Under the pieces are notes generated by a model that was not told the origin of the DNA, searched no databases, and saw only the letters and a program-made list of their open reading frames with translations. A stretch of DNA of 64,000 nucleotides, taken from positions 144,495-208,494 of the forward strand of contig NZ_BMVV01000015.1 of the NCBI RefSeq assembly GCF_014650895.1, read 5' to 3'. This document shows, in pieces, positions 50,860-59,446 of this stretch. This stretch comes from Streptomyces omiyaensis (GTDB taxonomy: Bacteria > Actinomycetota > Actinomycetes > Streptomycetales > Streptomycetaceae). Numbering within the stretch: position 1 is the first letter of the stretch; each line of letters starts with the position of its first letter. The translations under genes and the position numbers were made by a program.

Positions 50860-51869
50860 GACCGGCCGCCCCCCGCGCCCGTGCGGCCCTGGCCGCGCTG
50901 CTCACGGCCCTCGCCCTCGCCCTGCTCCCCGCCGTGCCCGCGCACCCCGCCCCCGCCGAGGGCGACCCCGCCGTGGCCGTCTCGCAGAACGAGGCGGCCA
51001 AGGGCGGCGAGATCACCGTCAGCGGCACCGGCTGGAAGGCCGGCGCGCTGCTGATGGTGCTGCTCTGCGGCCAGGGCACCCCGGAGAAAGGCGTCGTCGG
51101 CGGCACCAACTCCTGCGCCAACACCGACGGCCGGGCCGCCACCGTCGACCCGCGCGGCGCCTTCAGCGTCAAACTGCCGGTCGTCGCCCCGCCCCGGCCC
51201 TGCCCCTGCGTCGTCCACGTCTCCGGCGTCACCGGACAGCAGGACGTCGTCGACGCGGCCCTCGCCGTCGCCGGGCACGCCACCGCCCCGCTCCCCGACG
51301 CCGCCGGCGACGGGCGGCTCGCCGTCCTCACCGCCGCCCGGCTCGACGGCTCCGGAGGCGTGCTGACCTGGTTCGGCGCGCCACCGGCCCGCACCCTCGT
51401 CCTCACCGTCGGGAACCTCGGCACCGCGCCCGTCCGCGACCCGGTCTTCACGGTCGGCACCGCCCGCGGCGTCCTCGCCCCCACCGACGAGGAGCACCGG
51501 TGGAGCGGCACCATCGCGCCGGGGCAGAAGGCCCGCATCGAGCTGGAGGTCGAGCTCCCCGCCGGAGCCCACGGCGACCACCGGGTCTCCGTCTCCTACG
51601 GCGGGAAACTGCTGGCCGAACAGCCCTGGCGGGTGGGCCGCCCCTGGGGAGTGGTCCTCTTCTGGGCCCTGCTCGCCGTGGTGGTGCCCGCCGCCCTCTT
51701 CCGGATCGGCATGGTCCTCGTCGACCGGGCCGGCGGCCGGAACCGCCACTCCGTCCCCGTCCCCGTACCGGCGGACGCGGACGGCCCCGGGACGACCGCG
51801 GTCCTGCCGTGGTTCCTCCCCGACTCCGCACCGTCCGAGAACAGTCCGACGACGAAGGGACATTCGTGA
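50856..51869 (+). CDS. Secreted Ig-like protein with C-terminal membrane helix
   Basis: This 337-residue protein has a signal peptide (AALAALLTALALALLPAVPAHPAPA). Its N-terminal domain begins VAVSQNEAAKGGEITVSGTGWKAGALLMVLLCGQ and contains five cysteines, including PCPC. An Ig-like domain (RTLVLTVGNLGTAPVRDPVFTVG... WSGTIAPGQKARIELEVELPAGAHGDHRVSVSYGG) follows. A membrane helix (GVVLFWALLAVVVPAALFRIGMVLV) and an ~50-residue cytoplasmic tail complete the protein. The tail makes it the only member likely to contact cytosolic partners. It overlaps both neighbours by 4 bp. Confidence 0.8.
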   Translation: MRPAAPRARAALAALLTALALALLPAVPAHPAPAEGDPAVAVSQNEAAKGGEITVSGTGWKAGALLMVLLCGQGTPEKGVVGGTNSCANTDGRAATVDPRGAFSVKLPVVAPPRPCPCVVHVSGVTGQQDVVDAALAVAGHATAPLPDAAGDGRLAVLTAARLDGSGGVLTWFGAPPARTLVLTVGNLGTAPVRDPVFTVGTARGVLAPTDEEHRWSGTIAPGQKARIELEVELPAGAHGDHRVSVSYGGKLLAEQPWRVGRPWGVVLFWALLAVVVPAALFRIGMVLVDRAGGRNRHSVPVPVPADADGPGTTAVLPWFLPDSAPSENSPTTKGHS

Positions 51870-53185
51870 GCACGCAACGGAGGACGATCGCGGCCGGGGT
51901 CGCGCTGATGCTGGGCGGTGCGGGGATCCTGCTGTCCGCCGGCCCCGCCCGGGCCGCCCAGATCTCGTTCGCGACGGAGTGCATCCCGCCGTCGATCTCC
52001 GGCCTCCCGCCGGTCCAGGGCACCACCACCGTGCTGGTCACCGCGCCCGCGACCGCGAAGGTCGGCGACACCGTCGAGGTCGTCTGGAAGACCGTGAAGC
52101 CCGCCTCCAAGAACCCGGGCTTCATCGACCTGGGCGAGAACACCGTCAAGCCGACCGGCACCATGAAGGTCGGCGGGGCGCAGAGCGGCACGGTCTCCAT
52201 GACGGGCCCCCGGCAGAACCCGCCGATCCCCAAGAACACCGACATGAAGCTGCCCGAGATGAAGGGCACCCTGAAGCTGACCGAGGCCGGCGACGTCACC
52301 CTGACGCCCGACGCCTACACGATCAACGTGTCGAAGCCGATGTCCACGGACACCACGTGCACGCCGAAGCAGCAGGTCCCGGTCGGCGCCACGATCAAGG
52401 TGACCGACGGCGGGGGCGGCTCGGGCTCCGGCAGCGGCTCGGGCTCCGGGTCCGGCTCCGGGGGCTCCGACGGCGGCGGCTCCGGGGGCGGGCAGACCGA
52501 CTTCCCGGGCAAGGAGGTCGCGGTGGCCTTCACCTGTACGTCCCCCGGCCCGGCCACGATCGACTCCAAGGTCACCATCAGCGCCCGGAAGAACGGCGGC
52601 GCCTACGACCTCACGGTCAAGACGGCCAAGAACGTCATGAACAGCCCGGCCCCGCTGCCCGCGAAGGCCCTGACGCCCACCATGGACATCAGGATCGGCG
52701 GGGACGACGGCGGAACCGTCAAGGTCACCGGCGCGCCCAACCCCACCGCGCTCAAGATGAACGACCCGGTGAGCCTCACCGACATGAAGGGCACCTACCG
52801 CCCGGGCGCCACCGGCAAGGCGACGCTCTCCCCGGGCACGCTCACCATCTCGGTGGTCCTCGCCGCGGGCGCCGACCCGATCAAGATCCCCTGCCAGGTG
52901 AAGGGCGCGGTCGCCGCCTCCCTCACCCTGGACACCGCCAAGCAGTCCGGCGGCGCCTCCGGCTCCTCCGACAACGGAGGATCGGACAACGGCGGCTCGG
53001 ACGGCGACGGAGGCGACGGCAACGGGGGCAACGGCCCGGGCGGCGGCGGGAACCTCGCCGAGACCGGCGCGGAGGGGGACGGCGCGCTGCGCGCCCTCGG
53101 CCTCGTCGCCGGCACGGTGATCCTCCTCGGCGGCGCGGTCTTCACCTTCACGCCGTGGCGCGGGCTGGCCCGGCGCGCGCGCTAG
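51866..53185 (+). CDS. Secreted two-domain wall protein with LAETG sorting signal
   Basis: This 439-residue secreted protein has a signal peptide ending ARAA. It carries two related beta domains (about 36-180 and 210-385) with Cys pairs, joined by a Gly/Ser spacer of SG repeats (~182-205). A Gly/Asp/Asn/Ser linker leads to LAETGAEGDG, a hydrophobic helix and WRGLARRAR. LAxTG is the motif preferred by actinobacterial class E sortases. The second domain (KEVAVAFTCTSPGPATIDSKVTISARKNG... IGGDDGGTVKVTGAPNP) is homologous to the first gene's domain. The function is unknown. It may be a surface assembly or adhesion component. Confidence 0.84.
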   Translation: MSTQRRTIAAGVALMLGGAGILLSAGPARAAQISFATECIPPSISGLPPVQGTTTVLVTAPATAKVGDTVEVVWKTVKPASKNPGFIDLGENTVKPTGTMKVGGAQSGTVSMTGPRQNPPIPKNTDMKLPEMKGTLKLTEAGDVTLTPDAYTINVSKPMSTDTTCTPKQQVPVGATIKVTDGGGGSGSGSGSGSGSGSGGSDGGGSGGGQTDFPGKEVAVAFTCTSPGPATIDSKVTISARKNGGAYDLTVKTAKNVMNSPAPLPAKALTPTMDIRIGGDDGGTVKVTGAPNPTALKMNDPVSLTDMKGTYRPGATGKATLSPGTLTISVVLAAGADPIKIPCQVKGAVAASLTLDTAKQSGGASGSSDNGGSDNGGSDGDGGDGNGGNGPGGGGNLAETGAEGDGALRALGLVAGTVILLGGAVFTFTPWRGLARRAR

Positions 53186-53195
53186 GCCGCGGACA

Positions 53196-53239
53196 CGGGA
53201 CGGCCCCGGCACACCGTGGGGTGTGCCGGGGCCGTCCCG
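53196..53239. terminator. Bidirectional terminator, 20-bp perfect stem
   Basis: Positions 53196-53215 are the exact complement of 53220-53239, with a GTGG loop. It lies between the convergent wall-protein and peptide-transporter genes. Confidence 0.9.
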
Positions 53240-53255
53240 CGCGTGGCGTCCGGCG

Positions 53256-54761
53256 TCAGTGGACGTCGCCCATGAGCGCCTGGACCTTCTTGCGGTACAT
53301 GAAGACCGCGAGGCCGGCGACGACCGCGAGGCTCGCCTCCATGGCGATCACCCCCGTGCCGTTGAGGTCCACACCGGCCAGCGAGAGCAGACCCGTGGTG
53401 CAGTCACCGGCGGTGACGGCGAGGAACCAGACGCCCATCATCTGGGAGGCGTACTTCTGCGGCGCCATCTTCGTGGTGACCGAGAGGCCGACCGGGGAGA
53501 GGCACAGCTCGCCGATGGTCTGGATCATGTAGATCGAGACGAGCCACATCGGGGAGACCTTGGTGCCGTCGCCCGCCATGTTCATCGGGACGACGAAGAC
53601 GAAGAACGAGGCGCCGACCAGGACCAGGCCCATCGCGAACTTCACGATGGTGTTCGGCTCCTGGTTCTTGCGGGCCAGCCACAGCCACAGCCAGGCGAAG
53701 ACCGGGGCCAGCGCCATGACGAAGAGCGGGTTCAGGGACTGGTACCAGGTGGCCGGGAAGCCGAAGCCGAGGACGGTGTCGGCGGTCTTGCCGTCGGCGA
53801 AGAGCGACAGGGTCGAGCCGCCCTGGTCGTAGATCATCCAGAAGACGGCGGCGGCGACGAAGAACCAGATGTAGCCGGTCATCTTCGACTGCTCGGTCTT
53901 CGACAGGTCCTTGTCGCGCTTGATGCGGACGAGGACGGCGACCGGGATGATCAGGCCGGCGAGGGTGATCGGGACGATCGCCCAGTTCAGGGTGTACATC
54001 CCCAGGGCCACGACGACGCCGTAGAAGACGGCGGCGACGACCAGCACGGTGGCGACCTTGACCAGGACGCTCTTGCGCTCGGCCGGGCTCAGCGGGTTGG
54101 GGACGACGTTGCTCTTCGGGCTCAGGTTCTTCGTGCCGATGAGGAACTGGACCAGGCCCAGGCCCATGCCGACCGCGGCGAGCGCGAAGCCGAGGTGCCA
54201 GTTGACCTTCTCGCCGACGGTGCCGACGACGAAGGGGGCGACGAAGGCGCCGAGGTTGATGCCGATGTAGAAGAGGGTGAAGCCACCGTCACGGCGCGGG
54301 TCGTCCGGGCCGTCGTAGAGGTGGCCGACCATCGTCGAGATGTTGGCCTTCAGCAGACCGGAGCCGGCGGCGACGAGCGCCAGGCCGACGAAGAACATCG
54401 CCTGACCCGGCAGCGCCAGGGACAGGTGACCGGCCATGATCACGAAACCGGCGATCGCGACGGTCTTGCGCGCGCCCCAGACGCGGTCGCCGAACCAGCC
54501 GCCCGGCATGGCCATCAGGTAGACCATCGACACGTACACGGAGTAGATCGCCGTGGCCGTAGCGGCCGTCATGGCCAGTCCGCCACCCTGGCTGCCGGTC
54601 GCCGCGTCGGCGCCGCCGGAGACCAGGTACAGGACGAGAAGCGCCCGCATGCCGTAGTAGGAGAAACGCTCCCACATCTCGGTCATGAAGAGGGTGGCGA
54701 GGCCGCGGGGATGCCCGAAGAAGGTCTTCTCCGAACCCGCGGGAACGGTCGTTGCCGCCAT
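53256..54761 (-). CDS. POT/PTR2-family peptide transporter
   Basis: This 501-residue proton-coupled di-/tripeptide symporter has about 14 helices. The POT signature residues are MTEMWERFSYYGMRALLVLYLV (ExxER-type motif), GWFGDRVWGARKTVAIAGF and FTLFYIGINLGAFVAPFVVG (the PTR2 signature). QTIGELCLSPVGLSVTTKMAPQ is near the C-terminus. The start is ATG at 54761 with AAGGA upstream. The long upstream frame is not similar to transporters. Peptide import supports growth and may interact with signalling peptides, but nothing in the sequence specifies substrate length preference. Confidence 0.94.
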   Translation of the reverse strand: MAATTVPAGSEKTFFGHPRGLATLFMTEMWERFSYYGMRALLVLYLVSGGADAATGSQGGGLAMTAATATAIYSVYVSMVYLMAMPGGWFGDRVWGARKTVAIAGFVIMAGHLSLALPGQAMFFVGLALVAAGSGLLKANISTMVGHLYDGPDDPRRDGGFTLFYIGINLGAFVAPFVVGTVGEKVNWHLGFALAAVGMGLGLVQFLIGTKNLSPKSNVVPNPLSPAERKSVLVKVATVLVVAAVFYGVVVALGMYTLNWAIVPITLAGLIIPVAVLVRIKRDKDLSKTEQSKMTGYIWFFVAAAVFWMIYDQGGSTLSLFADGKTADTVLGFGFPATWYQSLNPLFVMALAPVFAWLWLWLARKNQEPNTIVKFAMGLVLVGASFFVFVVPMNMAGDGTKVSPMWLVSIYMIQTIGELCLSPVGLSVTTKMAPQKYASQMMGVWFLAVTAGDCTTGLLSLAGVDLNGTGVIAMEASLAVVAGLAVFMYRKKVQALMGDVH

Positions 54762-55201
54762 GTCGATCCTTGCTCTGTCGGGACGCGACGCCTCGTGAGC
54801 GTGATGCGCCCGGTGGGGGGTGGCCGGCACCGGCCGGGACGTACGAGCCCCGCCCGGGATCCACGCCCCGCCGCGCGTCGTCGCGCCGCGGGACCCGGCC
54901 CACAGGTCGTTCACCGTCTACCGGGCCGGCCGAGCCGACCCTGAGCAGAAAAGAGGACCTTGGCTGACGAAGCAGTCCAAAGGTCCCCGATTACCGCCAC
55001 AGACGTCTCGCCACCATACGACACGACAGTGCCGGATATGGAAGGACTTGAGAGATGGATCACAGGTGACCATGGAACCAACAAGCGCTATTCCAAGGTG
55101 ATAGCCAGGTTACGCGCCCTGCTTCGGAGGCGGCCGGAGCCGGTCGCGGGCGCCGCGCGATCTCGCCCCGGCCCGGCACCCGTGCGGACTACCATCACCC
55201 C
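54762..55201. other. 440-bp region between peptide transporter and response regulator
   Basis: This divergent control region has its promoters unassigned. From 54960 to about 55110 it is markedly less GC-rich than the surroundings. It contains one questionable small reading frame with a TTA codon that ends at the response-regulator start (listed separately). Confidence 0.5.
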
Positions 55202-55205
55202 ATGA
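54960..55205 (+). CDS. Questionable 81-residue reading frame with a TTA codon
   Basis: The frame begins at TTG 54960, preceded by GAGGA four bases upstream. It encodes 81 residues and ends in an ATGA overlap with the response-regulator start. It contains one TTA leucine codon (55110-55112). Third-position bias is weak between 55030 and 55110, which argues against a real gene. The SD-like sequence and precise overlap argue for one. The product (TTVPDMEGLERWITGDHG in the middle, basic C-terminus) has no recognised family. If real, it would need bldA for translation. Confidence 0.3.
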   Translation: MADEAVQRSPITATDVSPPYDTTVPDMEGLERWITGDHGTNKRYSKVIARLRALLRRRPEPVAGAARSRPGPAPVRTTITP

Positions 55206-55879
55206 CCCGTGTACTGCTCGCCGAGGACGACGCATCCATCTCGGAACCGCTGGCCCGCGCCCTGCGGAGAGAGGGGTACGAGGTCGAGGTCCGCGAGGAC
55301 GGGCCGACCGCCCTCGACACCGGCCTCCAGGGCGGCGTCGACCTGGTCGTGCTCGACCTGGGCCTGCCCGGCATGGACGGCCTGGAGGTCGCCCGGCGAC
55401 TGCGCGCCGACGGGCACACGGTCCCGATCCTGGTCCTCACCGCCCGCGCCGACGAGGTCGACACCGTCGTCGGGCTCGACGCGGGCGCCGACGACTACGT
55501 CACCAAGCCGTTCCGCCTCGCCGAGCTCCTCGCCCGGGTCCGGGCCCTGCTCCGGCGCGGCGCCACCGAGCCCGCCCCCGCCCCCGCCACCCACGGCGTC
55601 CGCATCGACGTCGAGTCCCACCGGGCCTGGATGGGCGAGGAGGAGCTCCAGCTCACGGCGAAGGAGTTCGACCTGCTGCGGGTCCTGGTCCGGGACGCGG
55701 GCCGGGTCGTCACCCGCGACCAGCTGATGCGCGAGGTCTGGGACACCACCTGGTGGTCCTCCACCAAGACCCTCGACATGCACATCTCCTGGCTCCGCAA
55801 GAAGCTCGGCGACGACGCGGCCAACCCCCGCTACATCGCCACCGTCCGCGGCGTCGGCTTCCGCTTCGAGAAGAGCTGA
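55202..55879 (+). CDS. OmpR/PhoB-family response regulator
   Basis: This 225-residue two-component regulator has an N-terminal receiver domain with acidic pair LLAEDD, phosphoacceptor Asp52 in VVLDLGLPGMDGLE, Thr in LVLTAR and Lys in DDYVTKPF. The C-terminal OmpR-type winged helix contains LQLTAKEFDLLRVLVRDAGRVVTRDQLMREVW and MHISWLRKKLGDDAANPRYIATVRGVGFRFE. Its cognate histidine kinase is the next gene downstream. The signal and targets are unknown. Confidence 0.95.
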   Translation: MTRVLLAEDDASISEPLARALRREGYEVEVREDGPTALDTGLQGGVDLVVLDLGLPGMDGLEVARRLRADGHTVPILVLTARADEVDTVVGLDAGADDYVTKPFRLAELLARVRALLRRGATEPAPAPATHGVRIDVESHRAWMGEEELQLTAKEFDLLRVLVRDAGRVVTRDQLMREVWDTTWWSSTKTLDMHISWLRKKLGDDAANPRYIATVRGVGFRFEKS

Positions 55880-56235
55880 CGGCCCGGGGCGCCCCGCCTC
55901 CCCGGGGGCGGGCGTCCGCCCGTGACGGCGCCCCGAGCGGCACCCCGCCCGCGCCCGAGGCCGCCGCGCGTCCCCGGGCCCGCACCCCCGTCCCCGCACC
56001 CCGGGCCCCGCACGTCCCAGAGCTCAGGGCCCGGGGCCCAGGGCCCAGAGTCCCGGCCCCGGAACCCAGGGGCCCAGAGCCCCGGCCCCGGAACCCAGGG
56101 GCCCACGACCCGGGGGCCGCAGCCCCGGCCTCCGGCCCCGCGCGGCCGGGGGCCCGTGCGCCGGGGCCCCCTCCCGAAGCCCGCGCGGCACGGGGGCCCC
56201 GCCACCCACCCCCGTACCCCCGCCCGGGAGGGCAA
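55880..56235 (+). other. 356-bp spacer inside a two-component operon
   Basis: The spacer separates the response regulator and its kinase, which normally lie a few bases apart. It is almost pure G/C, rich in GGGCCC palindromes, and includes a 29-bp tandem repeat (56046-56103). Reading frames remain open through it because it contains few A/T bases, but none has protein-like composition beyond Pro/Arg/Ala. Confidence 0.6.
56046..56103. repeat. 29-bp tandem repeat, two copies
   Basis: Units at 56046-56074 and 56075-56103 differ at one base (T/C). Degenerate copies of the same GGCCCAG/CCCGGCCCC pattern flank them on both sides. Confidence 0.85.
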
Positions 56236-57507
56236 GTGCGTCGCCGCCTCATCACCAGCACCCTCGCCGTCGTCCTCGTCGTGATCGCCGTCTTCGGGGT
56301 CTCCCTGGTCCTCGTCGAGACGAGGACCATCACCAGCAGCGCCCAGGAGAGCGTGGACGCCGAGGCGCTGCGGATCGTGTCGATCGTCGACAGCCGGCTG
56401 ATCGGCGGCGAGCCGGTCAACCCGGACATCCTGGCCGAGCAGAGCGGCGCCAAGCGGTACGCGCTGGTCACCATCCCCGGCCGGCCCTCCATCGAGATCG
56501 GCGCCCGCCCCACCGGCAGCGTCATCCGCGGCTACGCCGAGGGCGAGCGCGGGGAGACGGTCGTCGTCGAGGAGTCCCGCTCGGCCGTCACCTCCGAGGT
56601 CGGCAGCACGGCCCTGATCATCGTCGCCGTCGCCGGGCTCGCCGTCATCGCGGCCGTCCTCCTCGCCGTACGCCAGGCCAACCGGCTGGCGTCCCCGCTC
56701 ACCGACCTCGCCGAGACCGCCGAACGGCTCGGCTCCGGCGACCCCCGGCCCCGGCACAAGCGGTACGGGGTCCCCGAGCTCGACCGGGTCGCGGACGTGC
56801 TCGACGCCTCCGCCGAGCGGATCGCCCGGATGCTCACCGCCGAGCGCCGCCTCGCCGCCGACGCCTCCCACCAGCTCCGCACCCCGCTGACCGCCCTCTC
56901 CATGCGCCTGGAGGAGGTCGCCCTCGCCGACGACCTCGACACGGTCAAGGAGGAGGCGACGATCGCGCTCACCCAGGTCGAGCGGCTCACCGACGTCGTC
57001 GAGCGGCTCCTCACCAACTCCCGCGACCCCCGCTCGGGCTCCGCCGTCGCCTTCGACGTCGACGAGGTCGTCAAGCAGCAGATCGAGGAGTGGCGCCCCG
57101 CCTACCGCAGCGCCGGCCGGGCCGTCGTCCACTCCGGCAAGCAGGGCATGCGCGCCATCGGCACCCCGGGTGCGGTCGCCCAGGTCCTCGCCGCGCTCAT
57201 CGAGAACTCCCTCATGCACGGCGGCGGCACCGTCGCCCTGCGCACCCGCGTCACCGGCAACCAGTCGGTGATCGAGGTCACCGACGAGGGCCCCGGCGTC
57301 CCCGCCGACCTCGGCGCGCGGATCTTCGAGCGGGCGGTCAGCGGCCGCAGCTCCACCGGCATCGGCCTCGCGGTCGCCCGGGACCTCGCCGAGGCCGACG
57401 GGGGCCGCCTGGAGCTGCTCCAGCAGCAGCCGCCCGTCTTCGCCCTCTTCCTCAGCCGCGAGGCCCGCAGCCCCTCCGACGAGCCCCGGGACCGCCCGGT
57501 CCGCTAG
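56236..57507 (+). CDS. Sensor histidine kinase
   Basis: This 423-residue membrane kinase is paired with the preceding regulator. The first helix (LITSTLAVVLVVIAVFGVSLVLV) is followed by an extracytoplasmic sensor region (~30-125). A second helix (ALIIVAVAGLAVIAAVLLAV) and a HAMP linker come next. The phosphoacceptor His near residue 212 is in DASHQLRTPLTAL. The N box is LAALIENSLMHGGG, the G1 box TDEGPGVP, and the F/G2 region IFERAVSGRSSTGIGLAVARDLAEADGG. GTG at 56236 has GGGAGGG upstream. The frame is open upstream through the repeat-rich spacer, so an N-terminal extension cannot be fully excluded. Confidence 0.92.
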   Translation: MRRRLITSTLAVVLVVIAVFGVSLVLVETRTITSSAQESVDAEALRIVSIVDSRLIGGEPVNPDILAEQSGAKRYALVTIPGRPSIEIGARPTGSVIRGYAEGERGETVVVEESRSAVTSEVGSTALIIVAVAGLAVIAAVLLAVRQANRLASPLTDLAETAERLGSGDPRPRHKRYGVPELDRVADVLDASAERIARMLTAERRLAADASHQLRTPLTALSMRLEEVALADDLDTVKEEATIALTQVERLTDVVERLLTNSRDPRSGSAVAFDVDEVVKQQIEEWRPAYRSAGRAVVHSGKQGMRAIGTPGAVAQVLAALIENSLMHGGGTVALRTRVTGNQSVIEVTDEGPGVPADLGARIFERAVSGRSSTGIGLAVARDLAEADGGRLELLQQQPPVFALFLSREARSPSDEPRDRPVR

Positions 57508-57528
57508 GAGCCGTCCCGCCCCCGGCAA

Positions 57529-57568
57529 CGCGAAGGACCCGGACCGAGGACGGTCCGGGTCCTTCGCG
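57529..57568. terminator. Bidirectional terminator, 18-bp perfect stem
   Basis: Positions 57529-57546 pair exactly with 57551-57568 around an AGGA loop, between the convergent kinase and GtrA genes. Confidence 0.88.
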
Positions 57569-57579
57569 GAGCGGGCGGC

Positions 57580-58122
57580 TCAGACGCGATCGGGCTGCCG
57601 GCGGCGGGCCTGCCGCGGCGTCGCGGGCTCGGCCCGCTTGCGCGCGTCCGCCTCCAGGAAGGACTCGGCCGTCTGCACGGCCTCCTTCGCGGGCAGGGCC
57701 CGGAACACCCAGGTGCGGTACGACCAGAAGCGGAACAGGGTCGCCACGCCGATGCCGAAGAACTTGAAGAAGTTGCTGGCCAGCGGGGAGTTCCAGCCGA
57801 GGCCGTAGGTCGCCGCGTAGAGGATGCCGTTCTCGATGACCAGCCCGACCAGGCTGAACAGCAGGAAGAGGGTCATCTCCTTGGTCCGGCCCGACTTGTC
57901 GCGGTCGCGGTACGTGAAGTAGCGGAACCCCACGTAGTTGAAGGCGATGGCGACGACCGTGGCGATCAGACTGGCCCGCACCACCGGAAGCTCCGTGGTG
58001 TGCCGGACCAGGTTGAACACGGCCAGGTTGACCAGGACACCGAGGCCGCCGACCACGCCGAACTTGGCGACCTCTCGGCCGAGCAGGGCGAGTCGCATGC
58101 GCAGCGCGCCGGGTTCGCTCAT
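57580..58122 (-). CDS. GtrA-like membrane protein
   Basis: This 180-residue protein has four predicted helices in the GtrA pattern: FGVVGGLGVLVNLAVFNLVR, VRASLIATVVAIAFNYVGFRYFTYRDR, MTLFLLFSLVGLVIENGILYAATYGL and FFKFFGIGVATLFRFWSYRTWVF. The FNYVGFRYFTYRDR and RFWSYRTWVFR motifs are family hallmarks. GtrA proteins move or help move polyprenyl-linked sugars for cell-wall or teichoic-acid-like glycans. The C-terminal ~40 residues are basic and unstructured. It is divergent from purK. Confidence 0.9.
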   Translation of the reverse strand: MSEPGALRMRLALLGREVAKFGVVGGLGVLVNLAVFNLVRHTTELPVVRASLIATVVAIAFNYVGFRYFTYRDRDKSGRTKEMTLFLLFSLVGLVIENGILYAATYGLGWNSPLASNFFKFFGIGVATLFRFWSYRTWVFRALPAKEAVQTAESFLEADARKRAEPATPRQARRRQPDRV

Positions 58123-58294
58123 GGTGGGGTCGGTCCGTCCGTCGGGTGACGTCCGGGTGACGTCAACCCACTCATGCTAACCAGCCTCCCCTGTCACCCG
58201 CCCGGGTAGGCGAGAAACCTGTGGAAAACCGAGCCTTACCCCGTCACGCCTTGTGTCAATCCACAGCCGGAAACGTGTTCATCGATGGTGCGGA

Positions 58295-58307
58295 TACCCT
58301 AAGAGGG
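58295..58307 (+). promoter_or_regulatory. Candidate leaderless promoter of purK
   Basis: The -10-like TACCCT (58295-58300) ends six bases before the GTG start at 58307, so transcription could begin at the start codon itself. No properly spaced ribosome binding site exists, since AGAGGG abuts the GTG. The -35 element is not obvious. Confidence 0.4.
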
Positions 58308-59446
58308 TGACGTTCCCGGTAGTAGGCATGGTCGGCGGCGGGCAGCTCGCCCGCATGACGCACGAGGCGGGCATCCCCCTCGGCATCAAGTTCAAGCTCC
58401 TCAGTGACACCCCGCAGGACTCGGCGGCGCAGGTGGCCGGCGAGGTCGTCATCGGCGACTACCGGGACCTGGACACGCTCCGCGCCTTCGCGCGCGGCTG
58501 CGACGTGATCACCTTCGATCACGAGCACGTCCCCACCGAGCACCTGCGCGCCCTGGAGGCCGACGGCATCCCCGTCCGCCCCGGGCCCGATGCGCTCGTG
58601 CACGCGCAGGACAAGGGGGTGATGCGGGCGAAGCTCGACGAGATCGGCGCGCCCAGCCCCCGGCACCGCATCGTGGCCGACGCGGCCGACGCGGTCGCCT
58701 TCGCCGACGAGGTCGGCGGCTTCCCCATCATCCTCAAGACCGTCCGCGGCGGCTACGACGGCAAGGGCGTCTGGTTCGTCCGCACCGCCGAGGACGCCCG
58801 CGACCCCTTCCTCGCCGGCGTGCCCGTGCTCGCCGAGGAGAAGGTCGACTTCGTCCGCGAGCTCGCGGCGAACATCGTCCGCTCCCCGCACGGCCAGGCC
58901 GTCGCCTACCCGGTGGTCGAGTCCCGCCAGGTCGACGGCGTCTGCGACACCGTGATCGCGCCCGCCCCCGACCTCGACGAGGAGCTGGGCGGGCAGGCCC
59001 AGGAGCTGGCCCTGCGGATCGCCAAGGAGCTCGGTGTCGTCGGCCACCTGGCCGTGGAGCTCTTCCAGACCACCGACGGGCGGATCCTCGTCAACGAGCT
59101 GGCGATGCGCCCGCACAACTCCGGCCACTGGACCATGGACGGCGCGATCACCAGCCAGTTCGCCAACCACGTCCGGGCCGTCCTCGACCTGCCGCTCGGC
59201 GACCCCCGCCCGCGCGCCCCGTGGACCGTGATGTGCAACGTCCTCGGCGGCGACTACCCCGACATGTACCAGGGCTACCTGCACTGCATGGCCCGGGACC
59301 CGCAGCTCAAGATCCACATGTACGGCAAGGACGTGAAGCCCGGGCGTAAGGTCGGCCACGTCAACACCTACGGCGACGACCTGGACGAGACGCTGGAGCG
59401 CGCCCGCCACGCCGCCGACTACCTGCGAGGGACGATCGTTGAGTAA
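58307..59446 (+). CDS. purK: 5-(carboxyamino)imidazole ribonucleotide synthase
   Basis: PurK uses ATP and bicarbonate to carboxylate aminoimidazole ribonucleotide in purine biosynthesis. The 379-residue ATP-grasp protein opens VVGMVGGGQLARM. It has VITFDHEHVPTEHL, the ATP-binding segment FPIILKTVRGGYDGKGVWFV, and the metal/ATP residues in GHLAVELFQTTDGRILVNELAMRPHNSGHWT. GTG at 58307 is the likely start, and the first codons of the frame upstream are not family-like. It is coupled to purE by an 8-bp overlap. Confidence 0.95.
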   Translation: MTFPVVGMVGGGQLARMTHEAGIPLGIKFKLLSDTPQDSAAQVAGEVVIGDYRDLDTLRAFARGCDVITFDHEHVPTEHLRALEADGIPVRPGPDALVHAQDKGVMRAKLDEIGAPSPRHRIVADAADAVAFADEVGGFPIILKTVRGGYDGKGVWFVRTAEDARDPFLAGVPVLAEEKVDFVRELAANIVRSPHGQAVAYPVVESRQVDGVCDTVIAPAPDLDEELGGQAQELALRIAKELGVVGHLAVELFQTTDGRILVNELAMRPHNSGHWTMDGAITSQFANHVRAVLDLPLGDPRPRAPWTVMCNVLGGDYPDMYQGYLHCMARDPQLKIHMYGKDVKPGRKVGHVNTYGDDLDETLERARHAADYLRGTIVE

